Below, in pieces: positions 47,500 through 59,602 of a stretch of DNA of 64,000 nt. Both the position numbers and the translations under genes were made by a program. Source of the DNA: Toxonevra muliebris (taxonomy: Eukaryota > Arthropoda > Insecta > Diptera > Pallopteridae); assembly GCA_963691655.1 (NCBI GenBank), contig OY829326.1, forward strand, positions 143,920,998 through 143,984,997. The letters run 5' to 3'. Below the pieces are notes generated by a model, which did not search any database, had not been told where the DNA came from, and saw only the letters and a program-made list of their open reading frames with translations. How positions within the stretch are numbered: the first letter of the stretch is position 1; every line of letters starts with the position of its first letter.

Positions 47500-48510
47500 G
47501 GAAAATTATGAGAACGGAACGGAACATAAGACAAAATTACTTCTCCTGACAAAACGGGAAATACCTATAGAACTAGAAACGCACGGTGGAAACGATGTAA
47601 TTATCACACAAAAAACTGTATGATACCTAGGACTTAGGCTAGACACAAAACTGACATATGGTGTGCAGTTGCAATATGCAGCGACCAAAGCAGCCTTATG
47701 TCGAACATAGGTGGCCCAATATCGAGCAAACGGAATTTACTGATGGCACACAATCATGCTCTCTTCCTCTAAGATTGCGAGGTGTGGACTGACACACTAA
47801 GAGTAGAGTGTAGGGCGAAACAACTGATGACGGTGCAAAGAACTGCAGCATTATGAGTAGGCTCTGTCGGTCTTAGGGACCGCGGTCATGGTGATAACGG
47901 AAACAACCCCCATAGATCTCCTTGCTTACGAACGGAGGAAGCTATAGCTAAAAAATGGCGAACAAACTTACTGCGGAGACTGCAGCAGAAACGAATCAAC
48001 AGTCAATCAGAACTTTGCAAGAAAGCTCCAAGACACCAAAACGCATGGACAAATTAATACCGAAACTCGAGGTATGGCTAAACAGACGGTGGTTTGGAGA
48101 AGCTAATTATTACATATAACAGCATTCATCAGGACATGGATACTGTAGGAAGTACTTACACACAATTGGAAAAACCGAAATATTCAATTGCCTATATGGC
48201 GCCGAACATTCGTTCTTCATATGCGAACGATAGGCAAAAAAGCGAGAGAGTAAACTAGAGAGTAAAATTGTCTCTCTAATCGTTGAAAATATTATGACGA
48301 AAATGATAGATAACGAGGACAACTGGCGACTTGTTCTGAAATACGCCTAAGGCGAGCTTAAGTCTAAGAAAAAAGACCTGGAAGTAATTGAGAGAATCCA
48401 GTGAGGACAGCAGGACCAGGACGTAGTTATAACGATAAGAGAGAAGTAATGTAGCAACGGTCCCAGGGTGGAATTACGTCTTACAAGAATGAAGAGGATG
48501 TTTTAGTGAG
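47500..48510 (+). pseudogene. R1-like LINE C-terminal half
   Basis: In the plus strand KTKLLLLTKREIPIE and TV*YLGLRLDTKLTYGVQLQY match the region after the reverse transcriptase (KTE..L.......VKYLGV.LD....F). ETTPIDLLAYERRKL near 47910 matches P.DLL..ER. WLNRRWFGEANYYI*QHSSG followed by HGYCRKYLHTIGKT matches the C-terminal W..R.HG...Y..TQ.LSGHG.FR.YL. AEHSFFICER is the knuckle. NEDNWRLVLKYA follows, and the 3' end is near 48506. R1 elements usually insert in rDNA; this copy is elsewhere, as in R1-like families with relaxed targets. Several stops make it dead. Confidence 0.8.
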
Positions 48511-48519
48511 TGCAACCCA

Positions 48520-48890
48520 CACATATCATAGTTATGATGACAGTTTTAGCGATGTGTTAGTCATTTTTATCTTCTCAACCACAGCTACTCAGCTTCAGTC
48601 GTTACTCCATCAGCATAGCGAACTCGATGCTCACGGGGCACTGCTTAATAGGGAAACACGCTCCAAGATTAGAACTCATCTATGGCTAGAAGGAGCCTAA
48701 AACTTCACTAACCGGATCGATCTACTATCCATAAATATTAAGGAAATCTTCGTAGTTCCATACTCCTCAACGGAACTTTTTAGCGTACTAGAAGAGGCCA
48801 TTCTAGCCTACCCCGTCTCTAAAAAATCCGGGTACAAAATGAGGTTATTATTTCGATCCGCTTTAGTGCTGTCGGCATCAAAGTATCAAA
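48520..48890. other. Unclassified, moderately GC-rich
   Basis: A 64-codon open frame (48506-48700) shows no recognised domain. The stretch may be part of a retroelement, but nothing diagnostic was seen. Confidence 0.35.
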
Positions 48891-48904
48891 ACTATTTAGG
48901 TAAC

Positions 48905-49270
48905 ATATAACAGTACTTCAGAAAAATTCAGTTTGATTTCAGAATACTTCATTTGTACTTCAAAATAATTAAATGTACGTAGAATAATTTAATTCAATTT
49001 CAGATTAATTACAGAATATTTCCATTTTACCTTTGAATAATCAAATGTACTTTATAAAACTTCAAATTGATTTGAGATTATTCATTTGTACTTCAATACT
49101 TTAAATGCTCTTTTAATAATGAAATTTTATTCTGAAGTGCATTTGGAATAATCTGAACTCACAGTTTTCTGAAGTATAATCAAAAAATTTAATTTGAATT
49201 TATCGGAAATTAAATTGAAATACTCTGAAGTACATTTGATTATTCTAAAGTAGAAAGAGAAGAATAAGGA
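48905..49270. repeat. Degenerate tandem repeat (TACTTCAGAATA-type)
   Basis: Units of roughly 20-45 bp with the theme GTACTTCA.AATAATT.AA.T and TTTCAGA.TA repeat irregularly. Orientation and wording suggest relation to the block at 37985-38295. Confidence 0.65.
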
Positions 49271-49615
49271 ATATTCTGAAACTAATTTGAAACTTTTCTA
49301 TCAATTCAAATCAAATGTTTAAACTAAGTGATTTCTAAGATTTCGCTAACATTTCATAGGTTTTTATAACATAAAGAAAATGAGAAATGAAGAATGTTCA
49401 ACCAACTCAGATAATCATGTTTATAAAATATTCAAATCCAGAGAATAAATGTAATCAAGTTCGCTTCAGCTGATATTTACTATTACTATTTAAATTTATT
49501 TAAAGCACAAATCTGAATTTTAAACGCGAATATTGCATCTTCATGTGGAATTAAATGAATGTGCCCGCGGTTTCAGGCTATTGCCAACAACTCTTTAAAA
49601 AATTTTGCTGTTGAG

Positions 49616-50799
49616 CAGGGATGCCATTTCATTATTTCTTTCTCCCCACTAGCTCTCGAGAAATTTCCCGATTTTCGCCCGAATTCCCCGCACCGGTATA
49701 ATTTCATATTATAACAGTGCGATACTCACTTTCCATATAAACATTTTATACGAACGAAAAATGCCCTTTCCGTAGGCTTCAAATTAACCAAGGTGAGTTT
49801 TGTTTTGAGGGGACCTGCATTTCCTCGGTCAAAAATTTTATCAATTTTTATAGGATTCTTAATTTAAAAAAAATGTATTTTCTAACTCTGAAATTCCTTT
49901 GACATATTTAATAAATAAAAAAAAAAAATTGTGTACAGTCTCAGGGGCTCACTGGAACGTCTAAAAAAATACCTTTAGACTGTTGTCCCAGGACATTCTA
50001 CGATTATTTTCTTTAATAAAAAATTCACAAAATAGTGGATCGCCAAAATTGATTTTCTCAAAAAAATGACTTTTTTCGTAAAAAATAAAGTTACAAATTG
50101 AGCAAGGAATTTACCAAACTTATTTTTTCTAGTACGTCCTGTGCCATTGTTGTGTAGAAGAGCATATTTAAATTTTAGTTATGGTGCACGCCAATGGAAA
50201 AACCTTTTGAGAAGTACAGTTTCAAAGTTTTGGCTATCGGTCCTTAACATATAAAATATACTTCTACTTCTTTATAATGGCTGACCGTAATTGGTAATTG
50301 CTGGGCGGAGGCACAGCTAAGCCTTTCTAAACGGCCGAAAGACAAGCCGAAGCGACGCGCGATCTTTCTGGCTTGTCTGACACTCGGCATTATGATCGTC
50401 TATATCAAAGAAAGCTCTCAGAGTTTCTCTCTAAAAATTAAAAAAAAAAATACTTTTGAAATACAATAATTTCAAATAGCACACTTTTTTGAAAATCGAT
50501 TTCTCCAGACCAAAATGTAAAATATTGCATAAGTTAAACGATATTTAAGTCTCTGAACGAAAATGTGCAGTCTTGGTTTTATAGATTCCCCTTACCAAGT
50601 CTACTTATATGAAAAGTCCAGTGCTAATTTGTTTTTATAGTGTTGGTTTGACAAAAAATATTCTACAAACTTTTCAAGGTATAATGAATAAAAGCTGAAT
50701 GGTTTCAAATTCCCCGCAAAAAAAAGATCATTCCCCTATTCCCTGCACCAAGTAAAACTCCCCGCAAATCGGGGAAGTCTCCGCATGTTGGCATCGCTG
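49616..50799. mobile_element. hAT-like non-autonomous element with target duplication
   Basis: The left end CAGGGATGCCA and inverted right end CAGCGATGCCA match at 10/11. Flanking 8-mers are CTGTTGAG (49608-49615) and CTATTGAG (50800-50807), 7/8 identical: a convincing 8 bp target duplication. Near both ends are CCCGC/CCCCG-rich words (for example AATTCCCCGC near 49682, TCCCCGC near 50709 and 50758). No hAT transposase domain (RNase H fold or dimerisation region) was recognised. The interior 49790-50475 matches the repeat at 6480-7190. On the minus strand it keeps SVRQARKIARRFGLSFGRLE, shared with that copy, so an old coding region may underlie it. Confidence 0.85.
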
Positions 50800-50807
50800 C
50801 TATTGAG

Positions 50808-52690
50808 TTTAAAAGTAAAGATTGCAAAATCAATGTTGTATATTGTATGTTACGAAATTACTAGAAAAAGCATTTTCTTTAAAGCACATTTCTTTAAAAC
50901 ACATTTTTCGTAACTTTTCCAATTTATTATGTCACCTACAAATATGCAACATATATTTTTTTGTAACCTCTTTAACGCTGTCACTGTCATACAACTTCGG
51001 CATTACCGTATATCTTCATTACATAACAAAGCGTAACTTCTAACATTTAACTAGGTGAATATTTTGCTTGTAATTTCGAAACCACAAAAGCAATTCCAAA
51101 TAAAATGGAGAACGTTGAGCGAGCTGCAACAGCGTTGCATACTTAAATGGAAATTCAAAAAATTGTATGTGTAATAAATTGTTTAGTATATGTAAGTGTG
51201 CAATTGCTTGTTATGGCAAAACAATGGAAAGAAGTTAAACAAAATGCAAATTTAGCACAGTGGTCAAACTAAGTTGCATAATAAAATATAAAAATTGCAT
51301 TTGCACTAAATTTACCAAGCCAAGTTAAGTCAAGTGTTAAAAATACACTCTAAAAAATAGTATACGTGGCATACCTAAAATATTAAAGTGTTTCTTAAAC
51401 CAACAAAACGTGTTATGCGTATAAAAGTAAGCTTTCCAATAATTTTTGAACTTTTTCTTCCCATTTTAATACATTCAAAATCCTTACAATATTTTTGTTA
51501 ACACACTTAAGAAACACATACATGTATGCATACCTATAGATACTTTACTAAAAATAAAGCTAAAATATTTTCAACTGCAGCATTTGAGCTTGTTTGGTAA
51601 TAAATTTTTACTACTATTACGACCACAACTACAACTTTACTAAAAACAACAAAAAAAATGCAATCGAGGGCGTTGCCAAATGTTGCAAATTGAGCTGCTT
51701 TACTTTTTGCTGTTTGTGTTCCTTTTTTATTGTTTTTCTTTCATTTTTTTTCTGTAAAATAAAATATCACTGCAATGTAAAGTTAAAAAAAAAAAAAAAA
51801 AAATTTCTGTATGTTGTAGTAGAAATCCAATAAAATTGTTTCTTATCTCCTTTAAAACACAAAATACTCTCTAACATTTTATGTTGATCGAATTTTTGTA
51901 GGTGTGTTTTATGCATTTCTGAAAGGGTAAATGTAAGTAATTCATTGTTGTTGCTGTTCTTGGTAAGGAAAGTGTGTGGATTTAAAGTATTTTCAAAGTA
52001 CTTTAAATTGTCCTACGTACGTCTCTTTTTGAATTAAAGTTTTTTAATTTATTCTTATAAACTTTGAGAATTATAGATGTACTTGTTTCTGAAGTGTAGT
52101 TAGAATTAAAGGATTTTTGCAATATTTCAATAGCAGATACTTTAGTGACATTGATGAAATGAAGGTAAATTTTTTATGGTAAAGTGGTAAAGTTAAAAAG
52201 TAAAATAAAAACACAATATTGAAGAATTTCATTTTTAATTATTATATTTTCTGAGATGACATGAAGATTAGTTTAAAAGTAAAGGATCGAGTTTAAGGAT
52301 ACCAAAAATTAAAATCAGTACAAAGTGAAACAAATCGATAGGCATTTTTCTTACTGCAAAATTATCTAAAAAACGGCAAGTAAATTGAAAAAAATTTAAT
52401 AGACAATTTGTAATAAAATTACAAGAAAATCCCACCGCCAACACAGAAGAAAATTCGATTTATCAATCTCAACGTGTTCCGACGTCAACTCAAAACAGTG
52501 TAAATTTTCCACGAATGGAGAGAATGCGCCATCTCTTGTTGCTGTTTCCAAGCGGATATTTTTTTTTTTTTTGTAGAGAACGACCCTAATGAGCGTCGCT
52601 TGAAATATTTTACCGATGATATAAACGTTGCCTTCGTGACATTGGACCATCAAAATTATAGCTGATGAACTGGATTTGAATGCCATAGCT
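50808..52690. other. AT-rich non-coding DNA
   Basis: No gene supported. A poly(A) run lies at 51785-51803. The minus-strand open frame at 52396-52686 has no recognised domain and may be mariner-adjacent repeat sequence. Confidence 0.5.
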
Positions 52691-52739
52691 GTGTCACGAA
52701 TATTAGAAAATCATCTGGAATACACGATGAAATCTACTC

Positions 52740-53130
52740 GATGAGTTTCATGAATCTTGAATGACGGTTCAAAAAGAGTTACTTGTTCGGGTTGCCTAAT
52801 ATTTTCTTGCAAAATTTTAGAAAATCAAAAAAATCATAATAGTTCATCACGTACGACTCAGAAACCGAACAGCAAATTCATTGAATGAAGCCCAAATCTA
52901 TTCACTAAAGCAGTAACAAATGTGATGTTGTCAGTTTACTTCAACAAGGCAAAAACTGTAGCTGCCATTTCCTTAGAAACTGAGAATCAGAGGGTAACGG
53001 CCACGTGGTATAAGGTAATTCCAGTAGAGATGGAACCCCTTATTTTAAATCATCACAAATTTAAAGAGAATGGCAAAAATACTCCATGTAATGTACCAAA
53101 CTTTAGTTTGAGCCGTTGTTTCTAAATAAG
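52740..53130 (+). pseudogene. mariner-like transposase fragment
   Basis: From about 52850 the plus strand reads ITYDSETEQQIH*MKPKSIH, then SSNKCDVV and, after a one-base frame change, SVYFNKAKTVAAIS. This matches the catalytic region of a mariner group with W..YDPETKQQS.EWK...S...K..R...SKVM..VF.D..G. Further downstream TENQRVTATWYK is equivalent to the G.TV...YY block. The first catalytic Asp block (TGDE.W) just upstream is not readable. Only about a third of the protein remains. Confidence 0.6.
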
Positions 53131-53317
53131 CGGAACGTTTTCGGTGTTTTATCATTATATCATATTTTCCCGAATCAATAACAAAAAGTTGACCATTCGG
53201 GAGATTCCATATCTTGCGGATGAGATGGAACGCATTTTGCCCCCCATAAAATGAAAAAAATTTCCTCCGAAGTTGATAAATACGTAAGAACTAAATACTG
53301 CAGATCGTTTATTTTAA

Positions 53318-53574
53318 CCCATTGTTGACCGACGTTTTAAGTACCGTCGGTTCCATTATCTTTAAGCAAAATATTTGTATGATTTTAGGCCATAGTTACG
53401 TACAATTTCTTATTTTCGCTTTTCACTGACTCAAAGTTACCAGTTATAACTAAAACTCTTGTAGATCGTTACAAAATTTTCAACTTCGTATTTTTTATAA
53501 GAAGCCATAATAACTACTGATTTCATCGAAAAAAGTAAATTATTCATCGCCTTTGTGACTTGGTTCACTAGGGG
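53318..53574. mobile_element. piggyBac-like MITE (257 bp)
   Basis: TTAA lies immediately outside both ends (53314-53317 and 53575-53578), the target duplication of piggyBac elements. The ends are CCCATTGTTGACC on the left and, inverted, CCCCTAGTGAACC on the right, 9/13 identical and starting with the CCC usual for this superfamily. A subterminal hairpin ACCGACG ... CGTCGGT lies at 53329-53353. No coding capacity. Confidence 0.6.
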
Positions 53575-53789
53575 TTAATCAAAAATCTTTTTAAGAGCAC
53601 TGAGAACAATTGGAACAATTTTTTAAAGCATTTAGAACAGCAGTGGCCACCTATACATACACAATAATCGATTGAGCATTCTTTCTATGGAAATGAGCTT
53701 AGCACGATAGTGCCATTTTTATACCACAAAACCCTGGCACACCGGATGTTTCATTTCGGATAGGGATTTACCAGAGAGGTTAAATCCTT

Positions 53790-54480
53790 TCTGTTTTTTT
53801 TAAGACCATGATAAGCTCATTGAAATCTACTGTGGAAAGATCTTTCAGGTCGTTAAAAAACAGGTTTACCCAGCAGGCGAAGTCTGGTTTTTTCAAGGGC
53901 CGGACACTTACAAAATAGGTGTTCCACATTATTCTCGCTTCTTTCATTGCAATTGCGGCAGTGGCCGTTGAAGGGATGTCTATTTTGGTTGCATGAACAC
54001 CTATTGGCCAATGACCTGTACTGACAGCAGTTAATCTTATTATTTTACAGAATGAGAATCTGTTCCACTAACGAGGATTGCTGAATATATTGTTCCTATG
54101 ACCAGGAACCAATAAGCGGGATGTGTTGGCTATGGTTCCTAGTTTAGTAAGGTGCGTCTTGAACTGCCAGGCCAGTTTGGATTTGGTAATAGGTGAGCTT
54201 AAAGCTTTGATCGCGGCTTGACTATTAGAAAATATTTTGATGTTTTTGTCTGTTATATCTAACGATTGTAAAATACGGCATGCCTCCCTAATTGCTATAA
54301 CCTCTGCCTGAAAGATACTAGTATTATTTGAGAGGCTAAGGGATTGAGATACTAAAGTCTACTGGGTATATCCCCGCCCCTACACCGCAATCTCATTTAG
54401 AGCCATCGGTGTAGAGAGTTATGTCGGATTGTTTATGGTACTTGCTGCCCTTCCACTTCCTAGTAAGAACGGAAACCTTG
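53790..54480 (-). pseudogene. LINE RNase H domain and zinc knuckle
   Basis: From about 54421 on the minus strand: LYTDGSK*DCGVGAGIYPVD, then after a frame change TSIFQAEVIAIREACRILQS, IKIFSNSQAAIKALS and RLLVPGHRNN. After a further frame change come HCRNCNERSENNVEHLFCKC and PALEKTRLRLLGKPV. That is a complete RNase H/knuckle order. The third catalytic Asp (FSDSQAA) is now Asn (FSNSQAA), and stops and two frame changes are present. There is no reverse transcriptase, so the copy is 5'-truncated. Confidence 0.85.
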
Positions 54481-54559
54481 AATACCTTTTCAAAGTTGGA
54501 GTTTAGTTGTTAGGTAGTCTGTAACTTCAAAGTTCAGGGCGGTGGACTTTTCAGAAAAA

Positions 54560-57280
54560 TTTTCTGACACATTTTGATCAACTTTTCTGAACTTCTTTTT
54601 ATATATAAAGCCATGATTATTCTATAAAATATAAAAATCTTGATTAGATTAACTATTAAATAAATAAATAAACAAAAATAATTTAAAAGTTTTTAAAAGC
54701 ATATAACATCGTCTGTTTACAAATCAGAAGTAAAACAATTTTATATGACATTGAAAGACATATTTGCATCTCATTATAATGTTCCGCTTTTCTTTTGCGT
54801 GCAACATTTTCCTGTACACTTTTATTTATTTTTTTTATTTTTTATTTTTTATTTACTTCACTCAAAATGCAAAACTGCACTTAAATGTCATTTCTACCAG
54901 CTACAAAATCCAACGAGTACATGCTGTTCTTATATAAATCAAGTGTATACCTAAAAATTTGTAACCTTTCTACATTTGGTTGCAATTTAAAGTCATCACA
55001 TAAATGCGAAAAAAAAAGAAAAAAAAGAAAGAAACAACTGCACTGCAGTGATACTAAAAATATCACTCATATGCAGATTATAAATATATTTCTAGTATAT
55101 TCCAGCAAAATGTTGAGTTGGACTGACTTGCCGGCAAGTACACATAAAATCATAAAATATGAGATAGACGCACACTTGAAGTGGTGCAAGGTGTAAGGCG
55201 ACGATATATTCCATATGCCGGAATACTTAAAACAGCTATTATAATTTCGTATCCATGACAGCCATTAAAAGTGTGTATAAATGAATGTATGTAAGTTTGT
55301 TGTTCTTGTGAACTTTATTTTTGGAAACATTGCATTTTCAAGTTTGAAGTAGTAAAAAAGGCAAGTGAAGATAGTTGTCGTTGTCGTCGTCGTCGTCGTC
55401 ATTGCCAGTCAGTCAATGTTGCAGTATTGAAATGATGCAGCAAGTGTTGCAAGCTATTCTGTGTATTTTGAAGAGGGGCAAAATACATTTGAAGTGCAAA
55501 ATATACATGGATATATATGCAGACATACAATTTTGCAACACGATTGCGAATGAGCAGGGGGTAGAGGGAGAGAGGACTCGAAAGGAAATCACATTTATTT
55601 TAATATTATACACGAATCTCTTTACGACAATGTTGCTGGCTTAAGTGCGAAAATATTTGCTTTAATATTTAAGTAAGCGATTTTTGTGTGTGTATGTGTG
55701 CGTGAAATATGAACGTATTTTAAAGTTTTCATATTTGTTTTTCATGTGAATTTCAAAATTGAGATATTAAAAATAATTTATGTTGAATTCATATAGTGAT
55801 AACTACTCCATTTAATGGAATTTTGATATAAAATACGAGTGGGACCAAGCAATAGTAATTTTGGAAGTTTTCGAAGTTTTTTATTTCTAAGTATTAATAA
55901 TCCAACAGCAACCCAGTATTTTATTGGTTTCTGAATAAGAATTTATTCAAGACAATATGCACAACAAGAATAAATTACAATAATTTTAGAATTGATAGCT
56001 TTAGAATGTGTAACAGTCGAAAGTATTTACTTAAAAAAATTTAGTATAACCTTATCCTTGCATTGGTTCTACTGAACCTGAAAAAGTATTAGTATCTGAT
56101 CAGGACCTGAACCACAATACATTTGTGAGTCGTTAGTATATTAATTACGAGCCCGAGAAGGACCGAAGTAAGCGGATTTTCCAATCCAATAATACCTGGA
56201 AGGAAGTATAATATTGAATTTCCTACTAAAGCATAGATTCCTAATCATATAATGCGACACTAAACTGATTAAAGTATACCTTGAGTTCTTTATGAAGATG
56301 TGTAAAGGAACTTGATTAATCAACTATCCAATGGTAGAGGTGGGACATGTTCTTATACAGTCCATTTCATTACTATAGGATCAGCCTTATATTTCAATTT
56401 TTCCTTTGAAAAAAAGATAAAATTCATCTTCTTTTTTTCATTTTTATCAAATCATCAAGTAGACTGGTTTCTATTTAATGTAATAAAATAATTTAAATAA
56501 AAAAAATTTAATTTTAAAACGCATAGAGATTGATACCCTCTTACAGATTTCCAACGTTATACAGATTATCTTGAAAATGTGTAATTGTGAAAATACCTAC
56601 ATGATTTAAAACAAACAGCGTGGGTCGCATGCAATGGGAAATCGATGGATGAGTAATTCACCTAAGTCGCTAGCAATTTTATCTCAACCCATATACGTCC
56701 CACATTTTTTTTTCTTTAAAATAATATCACATAAAAAGAATTAGTTGTACGAAAGTGCTCTGACATATTTCCGAACTTTAAAATGTACTGAAAAAACTAC
56801 GATTGTATCGAAAAATGATTTTTATAACGATCAATACAATGGTTCGGCCTATGAATGTTATTGGCAAATATCTCCTTTCCAAAACCATACATTAGCTATC
56901 TCAATCTGTTAGTTAATACCGTGCTCCTTATTTATACACCAACCTGAAAGTATGCTGTACTATAATTATTATATAATAATAATATTTATACACCATCCTA
57001 AAAGTATGCTGAACTATAATTATTGTGTCTGTAAGTAATAAACGCAAATATTTTATATTATATTATATTTTTATATATATTTTAGATATTTCATATAGCA
57101 TTGTCATCCAGTTGTGAACTATATTTAAAGTTTCAAGTCTCTAGCTCATCGGGAAGTTTAAAATCGATTGCAAAATTCCACTGACAGACAGCCAGACACC
57201 ATTGAAAGCGAATTGATATAAATGTTGTAAACAAAACAAAAATGTATGATATTAAAACATAATTACATTAACATTAAAAA
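54560..57280. other. AT-rich non-coding DNA with local repeats
   Basis: A GTC/GTT triplet tract is at 55374-55401. A 40 bp direct repeat lies at about 56931-56970 and 56988-57027 (TTTATACACCA.CCT.AAAG then TATGCTG.ACTATAATTATT). No gene supported. Confidence 0.55.
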
Positions 57281-57299
57281 AAAAAAATATTTATAAGCT

Positions 57300-57860
57300 A
57301 ATTTGAATAATTAGTAAGGCCTACACTTTTCTCCAGCAGTGCGGCAATTCGATTAGGCAAGCTGTCTACCAGTTTTTTTTAGAGTGTTTAGGTGAAACTT
57401 CATTCCAGAGTGACTCAACAGCTATCCTTGGCTCAGCCACACTTTCGAATTCTCTGTTGCCATCATAAATTTTTCGAACAAGAATGCCCCAAAGGTTTAT
57501 GATGGGATTCTGATGCGGTAAACAAGCGGGTCAGAACAGTAATTGTCATCAAACCACGATTTTGTCGTCTTGTACGCGTGAATGGCTGAAAAGTCCATTC
57601 TTCGTCCCAATTTCTATCCAAAAACAGAACGAGATTTTCGGAAAAGGGCCCGATGTATTAGTTGCTGTTCATTCTCGTCGATGGAAATGCTTGTGGTAGT
57701 GAGAAAGAGCGGCAAAAGCTACCCGTAGTATGAAGTTTTCTCCACGGAAATTTCGCAGTGAAAAGTATAGAGGATTTTTTCGTCGATCTTTTCAATTGCA
57801 CTGGATACCATCTGGACGTATCTGTGATGTATATAAACAAACCTGATTTTTTTTAGAGCC
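57300..57860 (-). pseudogene. Tc3-like transposase, C-terminal half
   Basis: On the minus strand TKSWFDDNY near 57565, then in shifted frames NLWGILVRKIYDGNREFE near 57500 and LVDSLPNRIAALLEKS near 57325. These match the Tc3-type order ...T..WF..N.I.LL.WP..SPDLNPIENLWGIL.R.VY...R.F......L...I...W........L..SMP.R......  The catalytic third block upstream of NLWG is degraded (ASESHHKP-type reading) and frames change repeatedly. Confidence 0.7.
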
Positions 57861-57869
57861 TTCAGTTTT

Positions 57870-58530
57870 ATTAAAGCCATATGACTCTGGATTTTCCAAA
57901 AAATTTGATATTGCGTCCAATTCTTCTACTGATTTCGCGAAAAGAAAGCCCTATCTAAATAAAGAAAATAAATATATAAAAAAAAACTAAAAACGGCGAT
58001 AGTTATATAGTTATGAAATGGACTCTAGGTGATCCAATTAGGGTAGCCAGACGTACTAATTTTGCTGCTACATATACTTACTGATTTCTTTGAATTTTTT
58101 TTAAAAAGGTAAAAATTATTAAATTCTTAATTCAATATACAAATCTATTGATTTTGGCATTTTTTAGTACTGATTTTTTTCTAAATTTATATCTCTAAAA
58201 TCTGTAATTTGTTTACACCCTAAAAACGTTTTTAACCAAAAATTATCTGTTTAATAAATTTATTATTTCTTTAAAATATTTTAATGAAAATGTCGCCAGA
58301 AAAAAAAAGATTTTGAGACAATTTAATGGACCTTATGGTTCCACAAGTTAAAAAAAAAAAACACTGAAAATATGTTCAGTTTAATGTTCAGTTTTTAAAG
58401 GTGATTTTGAACAGTGAGCTTATAATAAAAAGCAAAAATGTATAAATTGCTAGAATGCTTATTTTTCAATTCAATTCTAGTTCATATTGATTGATTGTTT
58501 AGATAAAAGATCTATGTGGCTCCCCTAGAT
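57870..58530. other. AT-rich non-coding DNA
   Basis: AGGGTAGCCAGACGTACTAA near 58042 resembles a hAT-type left end, but no right partner was found before 58530. No gene supported. Confidence 0.45.
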
Positions 58531-58539
58531 GCAATACCA

Positions 58540-59400
58540 CCAGTGATAGACATAGCAAGCGAAGCTACTAGTGACAACCTGTGGAGATGCGGCAAGAGGA
58601 AGTACAACGCAGTTGTGACCTCAGATGTACAAAATTCGAAGTTTTCGAAGTACCGATGTACTTACTGCAAATAATCGCAAACTAGAGCTCAGTGCTCAAT
58701 CCGATACTATAGAATGCAATGTATCATAGAATTCTAAAGCTGGATCTTCCAGAAGATATGACTCTCAATGGTTATGCCGATGACATCGCGGTAGTGGCAG
58801 TAGCTAGTCAATCTGGGCACCCCAAAAGGCACCAGACATCGGCTGCTCTCAACGGTGACTACTTCTTTTATTCCATATTGGAGCAACAATCTGAGCAGAC
58901 TCTAAGGAGATACACGAATATCATATCTACGTGGCTCACAGGCTTAGTGCGCTAAGGGTATCCACCACTTATCGTACAGTATCGGACGACATTATTTGTG
59001 TCATCGTACACCAGTTACCAATTTACAAACACGCACAAGATATGAAGTGACTTTCAAATGAATTTGATGGAAAATCAACGAAATGGCACAGAAGGTGGAA
59101 ACAACCTAAAACGGGCTGACGCTGGACCTTCAACCTTATTTCGATCATTGAAGAGTGTATATCACGAAAGCACGGTTAATTGAAATGAATGTTTCAAGCA
59201 GTACCTGTATGGGTTTAACCTTTGAGAAAAAGACCCGTTCTGTCTGAACTGCTTGGATGAACTAGAGAACTAGAACGCTATTTCACTGCCTATGTTTCAG
59301 TAGTGACAAAAACAAGTTGGAGAGAAATTATTTTCATTGTAATCTTCCCTGCCACAGTTGTAATTATCCGATTGAATACTTTGATTAGGGCCAAATTTGG
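58540..59400 (+). pseudogene. R1-like LINE reverse transcriptase, internally deleted
   Basis: Plus-strand blocks in R1 order: WRCGKRKYNAVVTSDVQNSK near 58580 (matching ..VTLDVKNAFNSA), NPIL-like text then MYHRILKLDLPEDMTLNG and YADDIAVVAVA near 58719-58810 (the catalytic YADD box intact), NIISTWLTGL, and a decayed C-terminal knuckle CFKQYLYGFNL near 59188 with PFCLNCLDELEN. The region between VTSDVQN and the YADD box is shorter than in a full element, and stops follow the YADD stretch at 58955. It is a broken remnant. Confidence 0.8.
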
Positions 59401-59416
59401 GCTGGTAGAAAATTCA

Positions 59417-59432
59417 GGTTAGGTTAGGTTTA
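59417..59432. repeat. Two-unit GGTTAGGTTAGG motif at LINE junction
   Basis: AGGTTAGGTTAGGTTT lies exactly between the plus-strand R1-like LINE and the minus-strand RNase H tail. Single AGGTTAGGTT words occur at other spots (near 34684, 46731). Confidence 0.7.
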
Positions 59433-59602
59433 GAGGGATGTGCTTAGAAAAACTGAGCGTCCACGGGGGCCAAAAATTGATCCATTATGCATTTGGAATC
59501 CTCCACCTACGAACGAGATCTCAAAAGACTCTACTCATCCCGAAACCACTTAGTACTATTAGTGAACCTTACAAGGTCAGTTGGCGGAGTCTCTGGCAGG
59601 TC

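Noticed and set aside
58042..58065. Possible hAT end AGGGTAGCCAGACG
   Set aside because: No inverted partner found nearby.
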